From NCBI GenBank assembly GCA_024401305.1, contig JAKSLI010000008.1, forward strand, positions 1 to 64,000: 64,000 nucleotides of DNA, read 5' to 3'. The notes under the pieces are model-generated. The model worked only from the letters and a program-made list of their open reading frames with translations, did no database searches and was not told the DNA's origin. Positions within the stretch are counted from its first letter, which is position 1. Every line of letters starts with the position of its first letter. This document shows positions 57,512 to 64,000 of this stretch, one piece after another. The DNA is from Bacteroidaceae bacterium (GTDB lineage Bacteria > Bacteroidota > Bacteroidia > Bacteroidales > Bacteroidaceae). A program made the position numbers and the translations under genes.

Positions 57512-60088
57512 ATGAAAAAGATATTTCTTTCCATCCTTCTAGCCGCTTCTACCCTTGGCGGCTATGCGCAACAACTACCGTACCAGAACACGGCTCTTTC
57601 TTCACATGAGCGTGCTGTTGACCTTCTTGGCAGACTTACTCTCGAAGAAAAAGCTGTTCTCATGCTCGACGAAAGCGAAGCCGTTCCACGCCTTGGCATC
57701 AAGAGATTCTCTTGGTGGAGCGAGGCTCTTCACGGCTATGCTAACCAGGGCAATGTGAGCAACTTCCCAGAACCTATCGGCATGGCTGCTTCGTTCAACG
57801 ATGATCTCGTTTACAAGGTGTTCGACGCTACTTCTACTGAGATTCGTGCGAAGTACAACGAGCGTATGCGCAACAATCTTCCCGACCAGCGCTTCTTCTC
57901 GCTCTCGGTTTGGACACCGAACATAAACATCTTCCGTGACCCTCGTTGGGGACGCGGTCAGGAGACTTACGGCGAAGACCCATACCTGACTTCCCGCATG
58001 GGTGTTTCCGTCATTACAGGTTTGCAAGGTCCTCGTGACGCGAAATACAAGAAGACACTCGCCTGCGCAAAGCATTACGCAATACATAGCGGTCCTGAAT
58101 GGAGTCGCCATACTGACAATGTGACGGATGTTTCTCCGCGTGACCTTTGGGAAACCTACATGCCAGCGTTCAAGGCTGCCGTTCAGGAAGGTGATGTGCG
58201 CGAAGTGATGTGTGCCTACCAGCGTTGGGACGACGAGCCTTGCTGCGGTTCAAACCGTTTGCTCCAGCAGATTCTCCGCGACGAATGGGGATTCAAATAC
58301 ATGGTTGTTTCCGACTGTAGTGCCGTTTCCGACTTCTGGCAGACCCACAAGTCATCTTCTTCGGCAAAGACATCGGCTGCAAAGGCTGTGCTTGCAGGAA
58401 CGGATGTGGAGTGTGGCTATGACTATGCCTACAAGAGCATCCCAGAGGCTGTGAAGAACGGTCTTATCAAGGAAAGCGACCTTGACAATCGCATTCTCCG
58501 ACTCCTTGAGGCTCGTTTCAGCCTTGGAGAGTTTGACAAGCCAGAGGATGTTTCGTGGACAAAGCTTCCGATGAGCGTTGTTGACTGCAAGGAACATCAG
58601 CAGCTCGCCCTTCAGATGGCTCAGCAGACAATGGTTCTCCTCCAGAACAACAACGATATCCTCCCTCTCTCAAAGAAGGTGAAGAAGATTGCCGTAATCG
58701 GTCCTAACGCTGACGACGAATCCATGATGTGGGGTAACTACAACGGTACTCCAAACAAGACTACAACAATTCTCGAAGGTATCCAGCAGAAGATTGGCAA
58801 GAAGAAGATTGTCTCTCTCCGGGCTTGCGACCTTGTGAACGACCTTACGCTTGAATCTTTCCTCGACCAGTGTTCTGTCGATGGCAAGCAGGGCTTGAAG
58901 GGAACTTTCTGGAACAACACGAAGCGCGAGGGCACTCCTGTGACTACTCTTCAGGTTACACGTCCCCTGAATGTTTCCACTATGGGTAACTATGCTTTTG
59001 CTCCTGGCGTGAACCTCACTAATTTCTCTGCCCATTATGAGACTGTCTTCAAGCCAAAGGAGAGCGGCAAGGTGGCTGTTCATCTCAACGGTTGCAGCAC
59101 TTTCGAACTCATCATAGACGGCGAAGTGAAGACTCACCATAACATCTGGCGTACAACAGACACAAAGACCATCATCGACGCTGAGGCTGGCAAGGAATAC
59201 AAGATTGAGATAAACTTCGCTCAGGAGGTTCAGAACTGGAACGCAAACCTCTTCTTCGACCTCGGTCGCGAGCACAAGATTGACTATACAGAGACTCTCA
59301 ACAAGGTTAAGGATTGCGAAGCCGTAATCTTCGTGGGTGGTATTTCTCCTCGTCTCGAGGGCGAAGAGATGCCTATCGACCTCCCTGGCTTCAAGGGCGG
59401 TGACCGTCTTAACATCGAACTTCCTGCTGTTCAGCGTAATCTCCTCAAGGCTCTCAAGGATGCTGGCAAGAAGGTTATCTTCGTGAACTGCTCTGGTTCC
59501 GCAATAGCTTTCGAGCCTGAGACAAAGACTTGCGAGGCTATCCTCCAGGCTTGGTATGCTGGTGAGGAAGGTGGCAAGGCTGTGGCTGATGTTCTCTTCG
59601 GCGACTACAACCCAAGTGGAAAGCTCCCTGTAACATTCTACGGCAGCTCTGACCAGCTTCCTGACTACAAGGACTACTCTATGAAGGGCCGCACATACCG
59701 CTACTTCGACAATGCTCTCTTCCCATTCGGCTACGGTCTCTCATACACTAAGTTTGAGGTGAGCAACGGTAAGTTCGATGGCAACAAGGATTCTTTCACT
59801 GTTGATGTGAAGAACACTGGTGCAAAGAACGGTACTGAGGTTGTGCAGATTTATATTAAGCGCCTCGATGACACTGACGGTCCGCTGAAGTCTCTCCGTG
59901 CTTACCAGCGCGTGGATGTGGCTGCCGGCAAGACTGTTTCTGCAAACATCAAGCTCGACAAGAAGGCTTTCGAACTCTTTGATCCTGACACAAACACTAT
60001 GCGCGTAAAGCCTGGCAAGTACGAGATCTTCTACGGCACAAGCTCACGCGCTCAGGACTTGAAGTCGGTGACAGTGGACATCAAATAA
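57512..60088 (+). CDS. Glycoside hydrolase family 3 beta-xylosidase
   Basis: 858 residues with signal peptide MKKIFLSILLAASTLGGYAQ. The GH3 N-terminal barrel has CAKHYAIHSGPEWSRH and YMVVSDCSAVSDFW, whose D268 is the expected nucleophile. The (alpha/beta)6 domain is interrupted by a PA14-like module at about 480-590 (FNVSTMGNYAFAPG, then HLNGCSTFELIIDGEVK). A fibronectin III-like C-terminal domain ends the protein (VDVKNTGAKNGTEVVQIYI). This domain order matches xylan 1,4-beta-xylosidases of Prevotella and Bacteroides. It probably acts in the periplasm on xylo-oligosaccharides from the neighbouring GH10 enzyme, 68 bases downstream. The ATG at 57512 precedes the signal peptide. Confidence 0.9.
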   Translation: MKKIFLSILLAASTLGGYAQQLPYQNTALSSHERAVDLLGRLTLEEKAVLMLDESEAVPRLGIKRFSWWSEALHGYANQGNVSNFPEPIGMAASFNDDLVYKVFDATSTEIRAKYNERMRNNLPDQRFFSLSVWTPNINIFRDPRWGRGQETYGEDPYLTSRMGVSVITGLQGPRDAKYKKTLACAKHYAIHSGPEWSRHTDNVTDVSPRDLWETYMPAFKAAVQEGDVREVMCAYQRWDDEPCCGSNRLLQQILRDEWGFKYMVVSDCSAVSDFWQTHKSSSSAKTSAAKAVLAGTDVECGYDYAYKSIPEAVKNGLIKESDLDNRILRLLEARFSLGEFDKPEDVSWTKLPMSVVDCKEHQQLALQMAQQTMVLLQNNNDILPLSKKVKKIAVIGPNADDESMMWGNYNGTPNKTTTILEGIQQKIGKKKIVSLRACDLVNDLTLESFLDQCSVDGKQGLKGTFWNNTKREGTPVTTLQVTRPLNVSTMGNYAFAPGVNLTNFSAHYETVFKPKESGKVAVHLNGCSTFELIIDGEVKTHHNIWRTTDTKTIIDAEAGKEYKIEINFAQEVQNWNANLFFDLGREHKIDYTETLNKVKDCEAVIFVGGISPRLEGEEMPIDLPGFKGGDRLNIELPAVQRNLLKALKDAGKKVIFVNCSGSAIAFEPETKTCEAILQAWYAGEEGGKAVADVLFGDYNPSGKLPVTFYGSSDQLPDYKDYSMKGRTYRYFDNALFPFGYGLSYTKFEVSNGKFDGNKDSFTVDVKNTGAKNGTEVVQIYIKRLDDTDGPLKSLRAYQRVDVAAGKTVSANIKLDKKAFELFDPDTNTMRVKPGKYEIFYGTSSRAQDLKSVTVDIK

Positions 60089-60126
60089 ACACTAAACACT
60101 AAATACTAAACACTAAATACTAAATC
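60088..60126 (+). repeat. AAACACTAAATACT tandem array
   Basis: Five units of ACTAAACACTAAATACT fill the gap between GH3 stop and GH10 start. It is a single-arm array with no inverted half seen. Confidence 0.75.
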
Positions 60127-60156
60127 CAGTTAGTGATAAGACTAACAAACATATCG

Positions 60157-62469
60157 ATGAAGAAAATCATTCTACTATCTGCATTTTGCATTCTGCAATC
60201 TGCCTTATCTTTCGCCCAGAACTGGAAGGTGGGTAATCCTAACGATCCGAACTACGCTTATCTGAAGGAATACAAGAACCTCAAGGATTATGTTGACCGC
60301 AAGAAGTATCCTAACTTCAAAACGGCTCTTGCACTTGGTGCCAATGACTACATCAACAATACCAATATGAGGGGACTTGCTGATGCCAACTTCGAAGAGC
60401 TCGTCACTGGTAACGAAATGAAGATGGCTAGCTGTGTTAACAACAGCGGTACGATGAATTTCAATACAGTGAAGAACTTCGTGAACAAGGCTACTGCTGC
60501 AGGTCATGTTATCTATGGTCACACCCTCGCTTGGCACGCTCAGCAGCCACGCGGTTGGCTTCTCTCCCTTATGAAAGATCACCCAGCACAGCCTATCGAA
60601 GGCGCTGATACTGAATCGTACCAGGAGTTCTACAACAAAGACTTCCGCACTCAGCAGAACATCGGCTGGCATGCTGATTTCAAGGAGAACAACTATGAAG
60701 TCTCTTACGACGCCACAAACGGTATGAAAGTAACCGTTACAAAGAAGGCTCCTCAGAACTATTATGTTCAGTATTGGGCAGCTAGCGATATTCCTGCTAC
60801 TAAGGGAGAGAAATGCAAGATGATTATCACAATGAAGGGCAGCAAAGCTGGATACACTTATGCCAGAGTTGGCGATTGGGATGGCAACTGTCCTAACAAG
60901 AACATCAATTTCACAACGGAATGGCAAGATTATGAGTGGGAAGTCACACCGACAATTTCTAACCCAGGTGTCCTTTTGCAGCATGGTGACTTCGTGGGCG
61001 ACCTCTACATCAAGCAGATTCGCTTCGAGAAGGTTGTCATGGGCAAGACCGTAACAGAAGACCGCCGTTGCCTTGCCATCGATGCTACTGCCTACAACGC
61101 TTCAAACGCAGGTTTGGAGGACTTTGACACTCAGCTCAATATCAAGTGTGGTTCTTTCAGCAAGTTTGACACCTACAAGCTGACACTCCTTGTTCGTGCA
61201 GACAAGCGTACCACCATTTCTACTACCATTGGCGATATTCCTGTCACAAACAGTTGGAAGACAGTTACTTTGCAAGGTTCATTCAACTATAACGGCTCAT
61301 TGATCGTGCTTCCACTCTCTGCACTTAATGAAACCAACAAGTTCTATTTTGATGATATCTCGTTTGAAATCAATGGCGTGGAGAAAATCGTCAATGGAGA
61401 TTTCAGTGGCGATGTCGCAACTTCTTTCGCGGTAAAGCAAGGCGTATCTCGTCCAAAGGCTCCAGCAATCAGTGAAAGCATAACTTATCTCCTTCTTCCT
61501 ACTCCAACTCCTCAGACAGCTGAGGAGAAGCATGACACTCTCGTATATGCTATGGACAAGTGGATAAAGGGTATGATGGAAGCTTGCGACGGCAAGGTTA
61601 GAGCTTGGGACCTCGTGAACGAGGCCATCTCTGGTGGTGACAATGATGGTGACGGCATCTATGATCTCCAGCACGACTGGGAACTTAAGGACGATGGCGG
61701 CTTCTGGTGGCAGGACTTCATGGGCGACCTTGAGTATGTTCGTCAGGCTTGTCGCTTGGCTCGCAAGTATGGTCCTTCTGACATCAAACTCTTCATCAAC
61801 GACTACAACCTTGAGTCGGATTGGGATGACAACAAGAAGCTGAAGTCACTCATTGAATGGATAAAGCGTTGGGAAGCAGATGGCGTGACACATATTGACG
61901 GTATCGGAACCCAGATGCACATATCTTGCTCTATGAACCCAAGTACTCTTGCTAGTCGTCGTAAGCATATTCGCCAGATGTTTGAGCTTATGGCTGCTTC
62001 TGGTAAGCTTGTTCGCGTAAGTGAGCTTGACATGGGTATGGACGATGCAAACAACAAGGGCGTGCAGACTGCCAACATGACAGAGGAAATGCACAAGATG
62101 ATGGCTGACCACTACGAGTATATCATCAAGACTTACTTCGAGGTTGTGCCACCAGAGCAGCAGTGGGGTATCTGCCAATGGTGTGCTACAGACTCTCCTT
62201 CTAACAGCGGTTGGCGTGCAAATACTCCTGTTGGTCTTTGGACTCTCAACAATTACTATCGCAAGCATACTTACGCTGGATGGGCAATAGGTCTCGGTGC
62301 AGATCCTAACAATCCTTCTGCTACAGCCATTGAAGATGCTATTGTTGAAAAGCAGCCGGTTTCAAACGCTCCTGTTTACAGCATCAACGGACAGCTTCTC
62401 GGCAACGATTTCAACTCTCTCCCAGCAGGTCTTTACATCCGCGACGGAAAGAAGGTTATCAAGAAGTAA
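60157..62469 (+). CDS. GH10 endo-beta-1,4-xylanase split by carbohydrate-binding insert
   Basis: 770 residues; signal peptide MKKIILLSAFCILQSALSFAQ. The GH10 barrel starts with FEELVTGNEMKMASCVNN and VIYGHTLAWHAQQPRGWL, breaks at about residue 155, and resumes near 470. The insert (155-450) contains two CBM4/22-like beta-sandwich segments (YYVQYWAASDIPATKGEKC; LVRADKRTTISTT). Acid/base E489 is in WDLVNEA and nucleophile E623 in VRVSELDMGM. Insertion of CBMs inside GH10 is known in Prevotella bryantii Xyn10C. The C-terminus (VYSINGQLLGNDFNS, ending DGKKVIKK) is a sorting-like motif. Probably surface-exposed. Confidence 0.92.
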   Translation: MKKIILLSAFCILQSALSFAQNWKVGNPNDPNYAYLKEYKNLKDYVDRKKYPNFKTALALGANDYINNTNMRGLADANFEELVTGNEMKMASCVNNSGTMNFNTVKNFVNKATAAGHVIYGHTLAWHAQQPRGWLLSLMKDHPAQPIEGADTESYQEFYNKDFRTQQNIGWHADFKENNYEVSYDATNGMKVTVTKKAPQNYYVQYWAASDIPATKGEKCKMIITMKGSKAGYTYARVGDWDGNCPNKNINFTTEWQDYEWEVTPTISNPGVLLQHGDFVGDLYIKQIRFEKVVMGKTVTEDRRCLAIDATAYNASNAGLEDFDTQLNIKCGSFSKFDTYKLTLLVRADKRTTISTTIGDIPVTNSWKTVTLQGSFNYNGSLIVLPLSALNETNKFYFDDISFEINGVEKIVNGDFSGDVATSFAVKQGVSRPKAPAISESITYLLLPTPTPQTAEEKHDTLVYAMDKWIKGMMEACDGKVRAWDLVNEAISGGDNDGDGIYDLQHDWELKDDGGFWWQDFMGDLEYVRQACRLARKYGPSDIKLFINDYNLESDWDDNKKLKSLIEWIKRWEADGVTHIDGIGTQMHISCSMNPSTLASRRKHIRQMFELMAASGKLVRVSELDMGMDDANNKGVQTANMTEEMHKMMADHYEYIIKTYFEVVPPEQQWGICQWCATDSPSNSGWRANTPVGLWTLNNYYRKHTYAGWAIGLGADPNNPSATAIEDAIVEKQPVSNAPVYSINGQLLGNDFNSLPAGLYIRDGKKVIKK

Positions 62470-62498
62470 TGGTTCGCTCTTTCGAGCGGGAATAAATA

Positions 62499-62537
62499 AG
62501 CCGCGACTCTCTTCACCAGGGAGCCGCGGCATTTGTT
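62499..62537 (+). terminator. Rho-independent terminator of the xylanase gene
   Basis: GCCGCGACTCTC pairs with GGGAGCCGCGGC across TTCACCA, with a T-rich tail (TTTGTTTTAT). A short CGCTCTTTCGAGCG palindrome precedes it. Confidence 0.8.
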
Positions 62538-62552
62538 TTATATCCTATGGTT

Positions 62553-62951
62553 TCATCGTCTGCGAAGTTTCTCTCGCATATCCTTGATATCCTCTTCTGT
62601 GAGGTCGTTTGGATCGAGATGAACATTTGCATTAATCAGGTTCTTGAACTGCACTCGTTTTTTCAGGGTGAAAATGTCAAGGATATTCAATATGCCAAAT
62701 CCACCTAAAGAGATGAACTTTACGATACCCCAGTCAACATCGCCGACCATGAATCTGTCTATTCCCCACCATCCACCGAAGATTGACACCTTTTGTATTG
62801 TGGAAGGTTTCTTGAGACCAGCTTTCTTCAATATTTCCCTTGCCTCATCCATGTCGTACCTTAGCAGAAGGTTCTCAATGAGTGGAAGGTCTTTCTCGGC
62901 AAAATACTCGCCGTATTCTGCCAGTAATTCCTGTATGTTCTTTGAGTTCAT
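62553..62951 (-). CDS. TM2-domain membrane protein
   Basis: 132 residues. A helical cytoplasmic N-terminus (LAEYGEYFAEKDLPLIENLLLRYDM) is followed by two adjacent membrane helices with the TM2 pattern FGGWWGIDRFMVGDVDWGIVKF and GGFGILNILDIFTL, whose DRF motif is diagnostic. The rest is polar. TM2 proteins are small inner-membrane proteins of no settled role. It starts at 62951 and follows the epimerase gene by 34 bases on the same strand, so the two may share a transcript. Confidence 0.85.
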   Translation of the reverse strand: MNSKNIQELLAEYGEYFAEKDLPLIENLLLRYDMDEAREILKKAGLKKPSTIQKVSIFGGWWGIDRFMVGDVDWGIVKFISLGGFGILNILDIFTLKKRVQFKNLINANVHLDPNDLTEEDIKDMREKLRRR

Positions 62952-62985
62952 AGTTTGCGTACTTTTTCCCTTTGATGCTTAAGGA

Positions 62986-64000
62986 TTACATTTCCCTTTC
63001 CATAATCTCAATACACATGCGAGAGTTATGGTACGGACATTTCCAGAAGCCTGCCTTGTCGTCGGTTGTGTTCAGCGTGCCGTCCTTGCGAACGCTCCAG
63101 TGCCACTCGCCGTTCTCGTTGTCGATAAGATTGTCCTTTATGTACTGCCAGCACTTGAGAGCCTTTTCGAGAGCTGCCTCATCGCCGAAATACTGATAGA
63201 TGTTTGCGAAGCCTACGACTGTTTCTGCCTGTACCCACCAGTGGAGGTCAGCATCGGCAGTGCCTTTCGTGAGGTTTGCCTCGTGGATCATTGAACCGTC
63301 TGGATTCAAGCCCTTTTCAGAAGCTTCTGCAACCTGCTGAACGATAGGCTCAACCTTTGCAAGAACTTCCTTATCACCAAGAACGAGGGCTGCTTCGTGC
63401 ATCAACCAAGAACATTCGATGTCGTGGCCGTAGCTTTCAAGCTGACCAGCGCCACGAGTCCAATCGTTCTCAAAGAAGAGATCAAGATGGTGTGTCTCTG
63501 GATTGAGAATCTTGTCGGTGAAGATGTAGATGAGGTTGCGCAAAGCCTTCTCCAAGCGCTCATCTTTCCAAATACGGTAGAGGTTGGCGTATGGTTCGAT
63601 GATGTGGAGGTGAGTGTTCTGCGACTTTGGATAGTTCTCGTCAAGGTCAGAGAGACGCATGTCCTCAATAGGCTGCCATTCGCGAGTGCAAGCCTCGATG
63701 TAGCCGTTGTATTCCTTGTCGAACGAATGTTCTTCGATTACGCAGAAGAGTTGCTTTGCCATATCGAATGCCTCAGCCTCTTCGTCGGCAGTAACGATAT
63801 CCAAAGCACCTGCAGAACGCACGGCACGCACGAACTCGCTCAAACCGTAAATTGTGAAACCTATGGCATAGAACTGCTTCTTGGTATCAACAGGATTTCC
63901 CTTGCAGTCGAGTTCCCAGTAAGTACCGCCAAACTCCTTGTCTATGAAGTAGTTGAGGATATAATCCTTGGCACGCTTCGCAGCCTTCAGATAGTCAGGA
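62986..64000 (-). CDS. AGE-family epimerase (cellobiose 2-epimerase-like), 5' end outside window
   Basis: The frame is open to base 64000, so about 337 C-terminal codons are visible; a TTG at 63843 is not a real start. Motifs of the N-acylglucosamine 2-epimerase/cellobiose 2-epimerase (alpha/alpha)6 barrel are DKEFGGTYWELDCKGNP, SYGHDIECSWLMHEAA, HWWVQAETVVGF and KCPYHNSRMCIEI, with the His, Glu and Trp lining the active site. The enzyme interconverts cellobiose or mannobiose with its C2 epimer, feeding cellodextrin or mannan use. The nearby GH10/GH3 genes fit an oligosaccharide-degrading context. Confidence 0.88.
   Translation of the reverse strand, partial: PDYLKAAKRAKDYILNYFIDKEFGGTYWELDCKGNPVDTKKQFYAIGFTIYGLSEFVRAVRSAGALDIVTADEEAEAFDMAKQLFCVIEEHSFDKEYNGYIEACTREWQPIEDMRLSDLDENYPKSQNTHLHIIEPYANLYRIWKDERLEKALRNLIYIFTDKILNPETHHLDLFFENDWTRGAGQLESYGHDIECSWLMHEAALVLGDKEVLAKVEPIVQQVAEASEKGLNPDGSMIHEANLTKGTADADLHWWVQAETVVGFANIYQYFGDEAALEKALKCWQYIKDNLIDNENGEWHWSVRKDGTLNTTDDKAGFWKCPYHNSRMCIEIMEREM

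Overview
The window looks like a chromosomal segment of a gut- or rumen-type Bacteroidota, most like Prevotella and relatives. The evidence is: promoters with the Bacteroidota pattern TTTG, about 20 nt, TAnnTTTG; a BspA-type leucine-rich-repeat surface protein; the ileS - traR/dksA-like - lspA - DUF4296 gene order; an acyl-ACP thioesterase next to ilvC; a GH10 xylanase split by a carbohydrate-binding insert beside a GH3 beta-xylosidase; and a T9SS plug-type (DUF5103) protein. The species cannot be fixed from this sequence alone. I saw no tRNA, rRNA, CRISPR array, prophage or intact insertion sequence.

Layout. 1-8100: tail of a Ser/Gly-rich protein, a CPA2 cation/proton antiporter, a tyrosine-phenol-lyase-like PLP enzyme, a small outer-membrane barrel, a repeat-rich gene-poor stretch (4910-5800), an AAA/DUF4143 ATPase and a CDF metal exporter. 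8249-22126: GH97, an unrecognised 432-residue protein, a giant alpha-2-macroglobulin-like protein, a DUF1573 protein, MeaB GTPase and a GH30 glycanase. 22143-26830: a broken toxin-antitoxin pair, a methylase remnant and a BspA-like protein. 27081-37316 (minus strand): a housekeeping run MscS - CinA - IleRS - TraR-like - LspA - DUF4296 - MetAP - carbonic anhydrase. 37419-46576: BadF-type kinase, thioesterase, IlvC, aldo-keto reductase, amidohydrolase, TcdA, PdxB, DUF4254 and a GT9 glycosyltransferase. 46554-49673: a thioredoxin plus caspase-like operon diverging from a second caspase-like gene. 49712-53281: a secreted YD-repeat-like protein, a lipoprotein and a DUF4160/DUF2442 pair. 54355-57317: a FadL-family barrel and the DUF5103 protein. 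57512-64000: GH3, GH10, a TM2 protein and a partial AGE-family epimerase, a xylan/oligosaccharide block.

The most striking content is not a gene. At least nine loci carry elements built on one plan: short tandem repeats, a short core, then the same repeats in inverted orientation. The repeat unit differs from locus to locus, and three of the elements share a core containing GCGGATTGTA. Related short repeats lie in frame inside genes (IleRS, the macroglobulin, the GT9 enzyme, the GH30 linker and probably the DUF1573 signal peptide). Others supply the stop or start codon of a neighbouring gene (GH97, macroglobulin, amidohydrolase, TcdA). The caspase-thioredoxin-caspase locus is the most unusual gene-based system.
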